Source: CAZTTH01 sp964615975 (GTDB taxonomy: Bacteria > Verrucomicrobiota > Lentisphaeria > JABSQK01 > JAJFLO01). From it: 64,000 nt of DNA. Below, piece after piece: positions 1 through 8,585 of this stretch (its first letter is position 1; every line of letters begins with the position of its first letter). The position numbers were made by a program, and so were the translations under genes. Below the pieces are notes generated by a model. It was given only the letters and a program-made list of their open reading frames with translations. It made no database searches and was not told the origin of the DNA. The stretch spans positions 10,421 through 74,420 of the forward strand of contig CAZTTH010000017.1 in assembly GCA_964615975.1 (NCBI GenBank), given 5' to 3'.

Positions 1-5
1 CTTAT

Positions 6-1262
6 GTGAATCAGACACTTGCTCAAGCCTATATCCCGGTCGCGCGCCACCACTGGAATCGACCTGTGTTAACATTGACTGCTGATCAAAAGCCTTCCGT
101 GTTGACCCATGGCAGGTTGCTTTCCCGGGCACTGGCAGCCGCGGAAGATTTCCAAATGAGATTGCGACATCACCGGGTTGTTGGTATTCACTCTTCCAGT
201 GTCAGTGATACCATGATCTATAATCTGGCCATCTCGATATTGGGTAAGACCAGTGTGAATCTGATTGGGAACAGTACAGTGGATCAATTAACGACTCAGA
301 TTCAACATTGTGGTGTTACCGCGATCCTTTGTTCCACTTCCCGCCATCCTGCTCTGTTTAAGCTCAAGAATTTGAATCTGCTGGTTATAACTCCACCTGG
401 AAACTCGAACTCATCCTCTACTGAAAAATACCTGATTACCGGCATCAAAGCACGCTATATTCCACCACCTTTTTGGGTTAAATCGGTTACGGCATCCGAC
501 CAACATTTTGCCGCGATCATGATGTCTGACAACGAACCGTTCCAGACTGAAGTCATCCCCCTGACTGATCACAACATATTGGTCAATATCACCAGTATCA
601 ATCAATTGATCCAGGGAGATGAACACGCGCACATCCTGTGTCATCGACATGGGTTACCTTCATTCAACCTGATACTTAATCTCTGGTACCCGCTCCTGAC
701 CGGCGCATGCCTTACGATCCACGACTTAACCAACGACAACTGGCCGGAAGGACCGGGTACAGACCGGTCAACTATCACCATGATAATAACCAACCCTGCG
801 TATCTGGCGCACACTGAAAACATTAGCAGAGAAACCTTTCCGGGATTAAAATTCATCGTTATTGTTACTCCTCATCCGCTCAATGAAGCACAACAGGCGG
901 TGCTCGCGAAATCAACGATTCCAGTTCTGACCGCATTTGGCATTTCCGAATCAGGGTCAATGATCGCGATGAATGTCCCTGATCAACAAATTGACAAGGT
1001 CGACCAAATCGGGGTCAAAGCGGATAGCATGGGACATCCGCTTCCCGGAGTGGCAGTCAGGATCGTGGCGCCGGATACCGGTGATCTGCTGCCGCCCTCT
1101 CAGCAGGGGCGGATTCAAATCCGTGGCGGCAATGTTATCAATGGGTATCTCAATAGTCCGACATCTGCGAACGCGCAGTTCAATAATGGTTGGTATGACA
1201 CCGGCAAGCTCGGCATGATCGATGAAGATGGCTTCCTTTATTTATTCACCAAGCAAGATTAA
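6..1262 (+). CDS. AMP-ligase-like (ANL superfamily) protein, N-terminal domain only, degenerate
   Basis: 418 residues resembling the large N-terminal domain of acyl-CoA synthetases and NRPS adenylation domains. The C-terminal third is clearest: a GISESGSMIAMN stretch in the place of the aromatic/GxTE motif, then GHPLPGVAVRI, GRIQIRGGNVINGYL and GWYDTGKLGMIDEDGFLYL. The protein stops at the hinge, where the GRxKD motif and the mobile C-terminal domain with its catalytic lysine should follow. The Ser/Thr/Gly-rich phosphate loop (TSGSTGxPK) is not recognisable; the matching region near residues 171-190 reads MMSDNEPFQTEVIPLTDHN. Adenylation therefore seems unlikely. The GTG start at 6 overlaps a TGA at 7-9 (GTGA), which would fit coupling to a gene left of the window. 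An exosortase gene follows after 145 bp, and AMP ligases are known neighbours of some exosortases. Function unknown; it may bind an acyl group or a partner. Confidence 0.6.
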   Translation: MNQTLAQAYIPVARHHWNRPVLTLTADQKPSVLTHGRLLSRALAAAEDFQMRLRHHRVVGIHSSSVSDTMIYNLAISILGKTSVNLIGNSTVDQLTTQIQHCGVTAILCSTSRHPALFKLKNLNLLVITPPGNSNSSSTEKYLITGIKARYIPPPFWVKSVTASDQHFAAIMMSDNEPFQTEVIPLTDHNILVNITSINQLIQGDEHAHILCHRHGLPSFNLILNLWYPLLTGACLTIHDLTNDNWPEGPGTDRSTITMIITNPAYLAHTENISRETFPGLKFIVIVTPHPLNEAQQAVLAKSTIPVLTAFGISESGSMIAMNVPDQQIDKVDQIGVKADSMGHPLPGVAVRIVAPDTGDLLPPSQQGRIQIRGGNVINGYLNSPTSANAQFNNGWYDTGKLGMIDEDGFLYLFTKQD

Positions 1263-1407
1263 CCGGTGATAGATTATTTCCTTCATGATGAAGTAAATTG
1301 GAATGTAAAAAAAACGTTGTAGTATATGACCTGGTTCTCGCAGTTCAGAGGCAGTTTTCTGGTAATCGAAACTGACGTTTAACTCATAAGAACTGTGATA
1401 TCTATTT

Positions 1408-1977
1408 ATGACCTATTACCTTCAAAAATTACGACCGCATTTAACCATGAAAAGCCCAACCGGGCTGTTCATGGGGATTGTTGTCCTCGCCCTTCTTTTA
1501 TTGACATTTGTCAGTCAGATCGATAAAAAATACTTGCTCTATGTTGACATATTCACGGCGAAAACCTGTGCTGCCTGGACCGATCTAATCGGCATGAAGA
1601 TAGTTGCCCAATCCAATAAACTTTCCATCACCATGGCTGGAATTACCAAGGACATCATCATCGGCTGGGGGTGCGACGGCTTGGAAGCGTATTTAATCCT
1701 GATCAGCGCCATCCTGCCTTTTCCCTGTAAATGGCGCTACAAATGGATTGGACTTCTGGGGGGATTGTGCTTTGTGTTTGTCATGAATCAAATTCGCCTC
1801 ATCGGCTTGATATACATTCTCTTTAATCTCAAGGATGTCAGTCAATTTGGCTTTTATCATACTGGTGTGGGGCAGATTTTTGCCTTGGTGATGATCTTCG
1901 GATTTTGGATGATATGGGTGAACAAAACTTTCGCCATGAATCAGTCTTCCGGCCGGCCAGCGCCAGCAAGAGGATAG
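1408..1977 (+). CDS. Exosortase/archaeosortase family transpeptidase, small single-domain form
   Basis: 189-residue polytopic membrane protein with the three signature sites of exosortases: Cys89 in GWGCDGLEA, Arg130 in NQIRLIGL and His151 in FYHTGVGQ, each at the edge of a hydrophobic segment. In the family these residues form the catalytic site that cuts a C-terminal sorting signal and passes the protein to a surface anchor. The length is close to the short forms such as XrtH and well below EpsH/XrtA, which carry extra domains. Membrane spans are visible near residues 20-38, 93-106, 111-140 and 153-171. The next gene starts 49 bp downstream and is also membrane-bound, suggesting a pair. No protein in this window has an obvious PEP-CTERM-like tail, so the substrate is unknown. 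The family call is firm; the subfamily is not. Confidence 0.82.
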   Translation: MTYYLQKLRPHLTMKSPTGLFMGIVVLALLLLTFVSQIDKKYLLYVDIFTAKTCAAWTDLIGMKIVAQSNKLSITMAGITKDIIIGWGCDGLEAYLILISAILPFPCKWRYKWIGLLGGLCFVFVMNQIRLIGLIYILFNLKDVSQFGFYHTGVGQIFALVMIFGFWMIWVNKTFAMNQSSGRPAPARG

Positions 1978-2026
1978 GAACTCATGCCAATATCGGGATT
2001 ATTAAAGCTGAAAATAGAATTACCCA

Positions 2027-2713
2027 ATGCAAACCAATGATGTGGAATTCTGGTCGTTTCTTCCTTCCATCACGCATTTTTTTCTGCGCATCATCCGGCT
2101 GTCCGTGGCTTTGGTCATATCCATGCAGATATTTAACCATTTCGACGCGGGCGATTTCTTCCGGCGATTTTACCGAGAAACTAATGCCTGGATATCACGG
2201 TTGGTTATTGCACCCGAAGTGGTTTCCACAATTGAGAAGAGTGCGGATTTCCCCAGGCAAAAAACTGTTAAAATTATCACCAAACAACCCCTGATCAGAG
2301 CTCATTTAAGAGGCGATTTTTATTTCAATATTCTTATTCCCGGTCACCTTCTGCTGTTGTTTTCCCTGCGTCCATGGAGACGAACTGTGACACGTTTGGT
2401 AATAGCCACATTGGTGATCATATTATTTGACGGAGTTCTTACCTATGTTCATGGGGTGGTTCATCAAAACCAAATCGCCCAAACAAACGCCACTAGAGAA
2501 GGAATAAATTTATCCATGGAAATAGTATTAACCCTGCTCAATTTCTACATCTTGCCCATAGTGGCGTTGGGAGCAGCCTGTCTGATTGTAAGCGTTCTGC
2601 CCAACAAGTGGATGGAGCCTCAGCCGGTGAGTGATTCCCAAAAAGTGCTTACACGCAATCAGCCGTGCCCCTGTGGCAGTAATAAGAAGTACAAACATTG
2701 CTGCGGACATTAA
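2027..2713 (+). CDS. Exosortase-neighbour membrane protein with C-terminal SEC-C zinc motif
   Basis: 228 residues with hydrophobic segments near 20-36, 100-115, 121-141 and 165-191. The tail is a textbook SEC-C motif: NQPCPCGSNKKYKHCCGH at 211-228, with CPCG at 214-217 and CC at 225-226. In SecA and other proteins this motif binds zinc and contacts SecB or ribosomes. The rest matches no family I recognise. It follows the exosortase by 49 bp, and some exosortases (for example XrtH) are known to have a dedicated membrane partner, so I infer an accessory or substrate-delivery role. The SEC-C tail hints at a link to nascent or exported chains. The start at 2027 is the first ATG after the exosortase stop, without a clear ribosome binding site. 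Confidence 0.6.
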   Translation: MQTNDVEFWSFLPSITHFFLRIIRLSVALVISMQIFNHFDAGDFFRRFYRETNAWISRLVIAPEVVSTIEKSADFPRQKTVKIITKQPLIRAHLRGDFYFNILIPGHLLLLFSLRPWRRTVTRLVIATLVIILFDGVLTYVHGVVHQNQIAQTNATREGINLSMEIVLTLLNFYILPIVALGAACLIVSVLPNKWMEPQPVSDSQKVLTRNQPCPCGSNKKYKHCCGH

Positions 2714-2738
2714 TCATCGGAATTCAGTATAAAATCAG

Positions 2739-3995
2739 ATGAAATACCTTCGCCTTATAATCTTGTGGACATTCACCATCCTGACTCCATTCACCTGGAT
2801 ATCCACCGCATCGGTGCAGGCCCCAGATCGCATCAGTATAGATCATAGACTACCCCAAGAGACGATCAATCGACTTGATACTATCGCGCGGCGATGTGAG
2901 CGGGAAATAAAACAATTGCTGCTGAACCGCGATGCCAATATTCCCATTCAATTCAATGCCCGGCACGTATCTCCGGTACTGCCGCAAAACCCTATGATCG
3001 TGGATGTCGGCGCCGCCCTGGATACAGATGAATTTGTCCTGAGGATGATCCGTGGTCTGTTGGTGCGCCGGATGACAGAACTGTCAACGTTGGATTATTC
3101 CTCAATTCCAGAAGCGCCCGAATGGGTGGTCGCAGGCTTGTATCATCGCATTCTCTCGCAGAACAATCCGGGAGTAAAGAGTATGATTTTTCCCCTGTGT
3201 CAGGCGCTCATTGAAAGTGATAGCGTGCCGAACATGTTCACTCTGATCAATTCACCGGTATCGGCCCATTATCCGCAGGAATACCGGATTTATAGTGAAT
3301 TGTGTGATGGGATTCTGAGAATCATCGAATTGCAAATGCCGGCCGATTTTATGGCCAGTTATTTAGAGAAATTATCCACTGGCTCTAATCCATCCACCAC
3401 CGTCATCCTCGATCAGTTGAGTGCGCTGATACCCGAGCCGGATCTGCAACACTGGTATGAATCGCAGTTGCGTGATATTGCCTTTACATTCTTCAGCCCG
3501 TGTTCACCAATCGAAGTCGCGCGACAATTGCGGGGAATGATCACTCTTTCGGTGATCGGTAAAGACGAATGGCACATGATCACTGCGGTCCCCATACCGA
3601 TTGAAGATCTCGATCACTATGTCGCTGACAATAAAATCGGCGCCAATGACATCAGTGAAATTCTCACCCGTTTGATCTCCCTGACTAATAAAAGTCCACA
3701 AAGTCTATCAACCGCACTGATGTTATATCGGCAGTCCTTGGAGAAGCTGATCTCCGGACCGCTCAGCGCCTACGCCGGAATTATAAATCAGGCGAATGCC
3801 GAATTTGCCGCGGGGATGAAAAGAGGTTTGGAGATTGCCGCTTATCTCGATCGCATAGAGGAGGAACAAAAACTTGATTTGCCTATCCTGCAAAATCTCC
3901 TCAAAACACGGCAAAATTCCCGGCAGCGTTACCAACTCGAAAAACAACAACAAATCAATTCTTATCTCGATGAGTTTGAAAAAAACTTGCCATGA
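2739..3995 (+). CDS. Secreted protein of unknown function in the exosortase block
   Basis: 418 residues starting with a signal peptide (about 1-28; hydrophobic LIILWTFTILTPFTW, likely cut after TASVQA). The mature part is largely helical and ends in a charged, glutamine-rich segment (about residues 365-418) that could form a coiled coil. I see no catalytic motif; there is no HExxH or GxSxG. It begins 25 bp after the SEC-C protein and ends 28 bp before pcm, on the same strand, so it is probably cotranscribed with the exosortase pair. The secreted protein at 21624 has a similar processing site (VAQAPD against VQAPD), but I see no wider similarity. A role in surface attachment is only a guess from context. 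Confidence 0.5.
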   Translation: MKYLRLIILWTFTILTPFTWISTASVQAPDRISIDHRLPQETINRLDTIARRCEREIKQLLLNRDANIPIQFNARHVSPVLPQNPMIVDVGAALDTDEFVLRMIRGLLVRRMTELSTLDYSSIPEAPEWVVAGLYHRILSQNNPGVKSMIFPLCQALIESDSVPNMFTLINSPVSAHYPQEYRIYSELCDGILRIIELQMPADFMASYLEKLSTGSNPSTTVILDQLSALIPEPDLQHWYESQLRDIAFTFFSPCSPIEVARQLRGMITLSVIGKDEWHMITAVPIPIEDLDHYVADNKIGANDISEILTRLISLTNKSPQSLSTALMLYRQSLEKLISGPLSAYAGIINQANAEFAAGMKRGLEIAAYLDRIEEEQKLDLPILQNLLKTRQNSRQRYQLEKQQQINSYLDEFEKNLP

Positions 3996-4023
3996 TAAGT
4001 AAGATATATCGGATTACCTAACC

Positions 4024-4677
4024 ATGGACATCACGGAACAGGAGATCAAGACTCATCGCGACGCGATGATGGCGCAATTGCGTCGCTATGGGATCAAGGA
4101 CGCGAGGGTATTAAAGGCGATGGAGCAGATTCGACGTCATTTATTTATTCTTGAAGGTGAAACGAGATTGCAACTAGCCTATGGCGATCATCCCTGTAGC
4201 ATTGGGTATGGCCAAACCATTTCTCAACCTTATATTGTTGCCTACATGACCGAATTATTGCAGGTGAAACCACATGATAAGATTTTAGAGATCGGGACCG
4301 GTTGCGGCTATCAAACTGCAATACTTGCGTCATTAGGCGCGAGCGTGTATACCATTGAAACCATTGCGGAATTGGCCCGGCAGGCCATATCGCGCCTGAA
4401 GCAGTGGGGTTATGAGAATATACATTACCTGGTTCGCAATGGTATGGCGGGCTGGCCGGAAGAAGCGCCCTTTGAGAAAATCTTGGTGAGCTGTGCTCCC
4501 AAGACCATCCCCGATGCGTTGATTGGACAATTAATGGAGGGAGGGCGAATGGTGATACCGGTTGGTGAGAGCGATCAAAGACTTTATTTAATTACCAAAG
4601 ATGACGGTATCATCACCAAGGCGAAGGATCTTCCCGTCCGCTTTGTTCCCATGATTGATACTGACATTGATAATTAG
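4024..4677 (+). CDS. pcm: Protein-L-isoaspartate O-methyltransferase
   Basis: 217 residues, the usual Pcm length. The enzyme moves a methyl group from S-adenosylmethionine to L-isoaspartyl residues in aged proteins, starting their repair in the cytoplasm. Visible hallmarks are the isoaspartate-binding segment YGQTISQPYIVAYMTE (62-77), the SAM-binding motif I EIGTGCGYQTAILASLG (about 89-105), the acidic end of strand 2 in YTIETI, and the post-motif II/III region FEKILVSCAPKTIPDALI. All key positions look intact. It closes the exosortase block, 28 bp after the secreted protein. Pcm is a housekeeping enzyme and its place here may be incidental. About 220 bp without a credible gene follow before the glycosyltransferase. 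Confidence 0.9.
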   Translation: MDITEQEIKTHRDAMMAQLRRYGIKDARVLKAMEQIRRHLFILEGETRLQLAYGDHPCSIGYGQTISQPYIVAYMTELLQVKPHDKILEIGTGCGYQTAILASLGASVYTIETIAELARQAISRLKQWGYENIHYLVRNGMAGWPEEAPFEKILVSCAPKTIPDALIGQLMEGGRMVIPVGESDQRLYLITKDDGIITKAKDLPVRFVPMIDTDIDN

Positions 4678-4900
4678 TAGTGAATTTCATCATAAATACG
4701 TTTACAATCAAATCCAATAATGGAATAGTACCCTGACCTTGATCGATATCTTACAATCCAATTGTCCATAAGAATCAGGGTGAAATCTTCTCTCCTTAAA
4801 GGGAACTTTGATACCCCATTGAAGAATGACAAAATTGAATTCAACCATGTTCTCACGTACAAAGTTGTGAAATCCAATCCAAGGACAAGCTATAACGGCT

Positions 4901-5842
4901 ATGAAATTATCCATCGTCATCCCGCTGTACAATGAAGAAGAGAATGTCGAGCGGCTTTTTCATGGGTTACTGCCGGAAGCCGACAAGCTGGGCATTGATT
5001 ATGAAATCCTTATTGTCAATGATGGCTCAAATGATCGATCTCAGGAAAATCTGGCAGCCATCGCGCGTGAACATAAGCATGTGAAAATCATTGAATTTAG
5101 CCGCAACCGCGGTCAGACCGCGGCATTGATGGCGGGGTTTGATTATTCCAGCGGGGAGGTCATCGTCACCATGGATGCGGACAACCAAAATGATCCTGCG
5201 GATATTTCGCTACTGCTGGAGAAAATTAATGAGGGTTATGGAGTTGTCAGCGGTTGGCGCAAGGAACGAAAAGATGATTTTATCACGCGCACACTGCCAT
5301 CCACCATCGCCAACTATTTAATTTCGGTCATTAGCGGGGTTAAACTTCATGATTTCGGCTGTACCCTTAAGGCTTATCGGAAAGAAGTCCTTCGCGACAC
5401 GCGGCTATATGGCGAAATGCATCGGTTCGTGCCGATTTACGCGGCCTGGCAAGGCGCAAAAATAACCGAAATCATTGTCCGCCATCATCCCCGCATCGGC
5501 GGCAAGTCGAAATATGGCATCATGCGTACTTTCAACGTGATTCTGGATTTGATGTTAATCCGTTTCCTGGACCGGCATCTGGAAAAGCCGATTCACCTGT
5601 TTGGGGGGTTTGGAATAATGAATATCGGATTGGCATTTCTTACCTTTATCATCATGCTGTACTTCAAATTTTGGGGCGATAAAAGTTTTATCAGGACGCC
5701 CCTGCCAGCCGTGGCAATCTTATTCATGTTCATGGGGGTTACCAGTTTTATGCTTGGCATCCTCGCGGAAATCTTGATCCGCATCTACTACGAGTCACAA
5801 GACAAGAAATCGTATCCGATCAGACAGATTATAAACGAATGA
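4901..5842 (+). CDS. Family 2 glycosyltransferase, polyprenyl-phosphate sugar transferase type (ArnC/DPM1-like)
   Basis: 313 residues. The N-terminal GT-A domain opens with LSIVIPLYNEEENVERLF, has the nucleotide-binding NDGSNDRS (about 40-47) and the metal-binding DAD motif in MDADNQNDP (Asp92, Asp94). Two membrane spans follow at about 232-255 and 266-295. This is the layout of ArnC, GtrB and dolichyl-phosphate mannose synthase relatives, which transfer a sugar from a nucleotide donor to a polyprenyl phosphate on the inner membrane face. The sugar cannot be told from the sequence. A strong terminator lies 21 bp after the stop, so the O-antigen-ligase genes downstream need their own promoter, although all three probably serve surface glycan assembly. 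Confidence 0.85.
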   Translation: MKLSIVIPLYNEEENVERLFHGLLPEADKLGIDYEILIVNDGSNDRSQENLAAIAREHKHVKIIEFSRNRGQTAALMAGFDYSSGEVIVTMDADNQNDPADISLLLEKINEGYGVVSGWRKERKDDFITRTLPSTIANYLISVISGVKLHDFGCTLKAYRKEVLRDTRLYGEMHRFVPIYAAWQGAKITEIIVRHHPRIGGKSKYGIMRTFNVILDLMLIRFLDRHLEKPIHLFGGFGIMNIGLAFLTFIIMLYFKFWGDKSFIRTPLPAVAILFMFMGVTSFMLGILAEILIRIYYESQDKKSYPIRQIINE

Positions 5843-5863
5843 TTTTGATTTGCTTGATGACAC

Positions 5864-5892
5864 AAAGCGAGTGGTTTGCCACTCGCTTTTTT
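5864..5892 (+). terminator. Rho-independent terminator after the GT2 gene
   Basis: A perfect 11-bp stem, AAAGCGAGTGG at 5864-5874 and CCACTCGCTTT at 5879-5889, closes a TTTG loop and runs into a T tract that ends at 5892. It ends the plus-strand unit that includes the glycosyltransferase and isolates it from the polymerase/ligase genes that start at 5970. Confidence 0.92.
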
Positions 5893-5969
5893 ATTTAACT
5901 CATGCCGGCTTAATCAAGTAACATGAGTGGAATTTAGGTAGTAGAGTATGGAAAATCGAAGGGTTTAAA

Positions 5970-8561
5970 ATGCCGGTGTCTTCAATTCCTCAAATCTTAA
6001 TCAGAATATTCGGCTATCTGGTAGTAGTTTTCATTTTTTTCTCCTATCCCATTGCCTTAATTCCAGCATCTGTAGCCGGTGCATCGTACTATCTTGAACT
6101 TTCTGGATTGTACGTTTTGACCATTTTTTCCCTGGTGTTGATTGCTTCGATAAAATTCAGTATTTCCCGTTACCAATTCTACTGTCTGATTATCTATGTC
6201 AGTTTCATCATATTTCATTTTTTTAATCAAATTGATCAATCAAAGTTGGTCATTAATTTCCTGGGCTATCTGATCATCCCCATTGCTTTTTGTGTCTATT
6301 GTCAATGGAGAAATATTCCAGCGTACAAATTTGATCAAATTGGCGGGATATTTTGGAGTGTATTAACGTTTTATGGAGCAGTTAATCTGCTTCAGGGACA
6401 TGAAGTGATTGGAATTACCGGCAATAGAAATTGGATGGCAATCTGCCTGCTCTCCAGTACTCCATGGGCGATTCGATTTTTCGCTGAATTCTTCCGGAAT
6501 CGTTTAGAATGTCGTAGATCCTGCCTTGCGCTAGTGATATTAATTATATTAATTCCCACCACTGTATTATTATTCTATTGTCAATCTCGCGCAGCATGGC
6601 TGGCATTAATTTTGTATTTATTATGGCGATGTTTTATCAAAATTAATGCATTAAAACGACTTATGATGGTGTTAACTTTCCTGATAATATTCGTCCTGAC
6701 GGTTGTTTTTTTTCGCCCATTTTGGTTAAAAACGATCAATGAGGATATTCGCATTCCGACGTGGAAAAGTACCTTAAAATTAATCTCAGATCACCCTATG
6801 ATTGGTGCTGGACCTGGCAACTATAATAAGCTGCATGCGCCATATCGTTCGGAATCAGACTATTATCTTCGTGATGTCGCCACGGATCTGACCCTTCACC
6901 CGCATAATGAATTTCTCAATCTAGCGGCCAACCTGGGTGTGGGAGCGGCGTTAGCCTGGCTGGTGTTTCTGATTCCATTAATCAAGGATTTTCGCAGAGA
7001 ATCGATCACTCTGCAAATGGCACAGTTTTCTGCCTTTGTATTGTATTTGCATGGCATGCTGGACAAGCCATTGGTGCAACCGCCCGCACAAATTTTAGCC
7101 CTATGCGGTCTGGGATTATGTTTGACTCCCTCACTCAATGTCGCGGGGTGTTATTCATGGGTAAATCGTAGCGATAAATTCATGAAGATCATCTATGGTT
7201 TATTATTTTCTGGCATTTTGATTTTGGTGTTGATCACCATAAAAAAAGATATTGTCTGGGGATGGAATTATCGTCTGGCTGCGGTTTACGCCAATTATCG
7301 CGAATACGAAAATTCACTTCATTATTATCAAAGAATGATCGATATTGCACCCCATGATATCCGTGGTTATTATGGAGCCGGAACAATTGCCCTGCAAAAA
7401 TTGTTCCGGCCTGACTGGGCCATTCATTATCTTGAGCATGCCGCGGTTATCGATGAGAACTTTGCCCATTTGAATCGCTTATTGGGAAAGGCGCATGGGA
7501 CCCTAAAGGAGTATTCCCAGGCACAATTTTTCTTCGAACGCGAAAACAAACTATATCCCAACGATATCTTAGCTCATCAGAATCTTTTATTTGCCACTGC
7601 TAAAGCTGGTGACGATACACGATTCAGTGAAGTAGATCAGCTGTTAAAATCACTCTATCTGGAGAGGACTAAACGCAAACTCACGATCAATGGAGCTGTC
7701 ACTTTAGCAAAGCAATTGGATAATTCTCTGGCGAATGAGGATATGGCAGAATCAATTAACCTGGCTAAAAAGTTGTGTCAATCTTTTGATCATCTAATTC
7801 TTGATCCTTTTGCCGGGGAAATCCTTGATTCGAACCTTTGGCCCGTGGAATATCTATATGCTGACTTCAACGCGGATGATGCCAGATATTGGCTGGAAGT
7901 GGTCTTTCGAGAACAAATTTTAGCCGAGATTTTCAGGGACTACGACCCCTTGAATCTCTCTTCTTTGTCCCCACAATATATTTATGAATATTTGAAAAGA
8001 AATATTGCCATAAACCTGTCACATAACGACTATGAATCTCCGATGAATATATGGAAAAGCAAAGAAGGTAGCTCATTGAGCTTTTGCGCCTTATATGCAT
8101 GGCTCAACCGCCGTCTAGGTTGCATAACCTTGATCTTGCCGCTGTCATCAGCTTCTCCCACCTATATCCCCTTGACCTTGGAGAATGATCACCTGGTGTG
8201 TTACTCATTTGCAGAGAAATTATCCATCAAGTTCCCCTTTACTGATTTGCAGATCGACACCGATAAGAATTATCACAGTAAAACCCAGCAATCCAATCAG
8301 GATATAATTCAGTCCATTTTAATAAAATCAAAATTATTTTTTTTCCCCCAGGAATTTTTATTAAAAAACCAAATTTTGAGCCTATTAAGCACGCAATTGA
8401 ATCCCACTATCAGTTATGATTTCGCTACCCTTCCCGCGCGCGAATTGTTGGCAATAAAATCTCTTTTTGAGACCTTGGGATATCCGGTGAATTTTAATCA
8501 AATGGTAATTAGAGAGTCTCTCGATATAAAGCCGGATAACAGGCACAATGAACCGCAGTAA
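5970..8561 (+). CDS. O-antigen ligase/polymerase-type membrane protein with TPR region (paralogue 1)
   Basis: 863 residues. About 430 N-terminal residues form a polytopic membrane domain with the O-antigen ligase / Wzy_C signature: GNRNWMA (151-157), the conserved Arg in CQSRAAWLAL (about 204), IPTWKSTLKLISDHPMIGAGPGNY, and HPHNEFLNLAANLG. In the family these residues help join or polymerise lipid-linked glycan in the periplasm. Then come TPR-like helices (about 440-580; YENSLHYYQRMIDIAPHD, then HLNRLLGKAHGTLKEYSQ) and a C-terminal region of about 250 residues shared only with the next gene, ending in a FPQEFLLKNQI motif. An AAGGG ribosome site lies just before the ATG. Whether it ligates lipopolysaccharide, polymerises a capsule or glycosylates proteins cannot be told. 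Confidence 0.82.
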   Translation: MPVSSIPQILIRIFGYLVVVFIFFSYPIALIPASVAGASYYLELSGLYVLTIFSLVLIASIKFSISRYQFYCLIIYVSFIIFHFFNQIDQSKLVINFLGYLIIPIAFCVYCQWRNIPAYKFDQIGGIFWSVLTFYGAVNLLQGHEVIGITGNRNWMAICLLSSTPWAIRFFAEFFRNRLECRRSCLALVILIILIPTTVLLFYCQSRAAWLALILYLLWRCFIKINALKRLMMVLTFLIIFVLTVVFFRPFWLKTINEDIRIPTWKSTLKLISDHPMIGAGPGNYNKLHAPYRSESDYYLRDVATDLTLHPHNEFLNLAANLGVGAALAWLVFLIPLIKDFRRESITLQMAQFSAFVLYLHGMLDKPLVQPPAQILALCGLGLCLTPSLNVAGCYSWVNRSDKFMKIIYGLLFSGILILVLITIKKDIVWGWNYRLAAVYANYREYENSLHYYQRMIDIAPHDIRGYYGAGTIALQKLFRPDWAIHYLEHAAVIDENFAHLNRLLGKAHGTLKEYSQAQFFFERENKLYPNDILAHQNLLFATAKAGDDTRFSEVDQLLKSLYLERTKRKLTINGAVTLAKQLDNSLANEDMAESINLAKKLCQSFDHLILDPFAGEILDSNLWPVEYLYADFNADDARYWLEVVFREQILAEIFRDYDPLNLSSLSPQYIYEYLKRNIAINLSHNDYESPMNIWKSKEGSSLSFCALYAWLNRRLGCITLILPLSSASPTYIPLTLENDHLVCYSFAEKLSIKFPFTDLQIDTDKNYHSKTQQSNQDIIQSILIKSKLFFFPQEFLLKNQILSLLSTQLNPTISYDFATLPARELLAIKSLFETLGYPVNFNQMVIRESLDIKPDNRHNEPQ

Positions 8562-8585
8562 TTTTATCCTGAATCATTTGTTGTC

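Noticed and set aside
1263..1407. Possible frameshifted remainder of the AMP-ligase C-terminal lid
   Set aside because: None of the three forward frames shows the GRxKD or lid motifs, so the gene ends here.
4674..4932. Two short minus-strand frames in the gap between pcm and the glycosyltransferase
   Set aside because: They overlap each other in different frames, lack start signals and have no family features; the gap looks non-coding.
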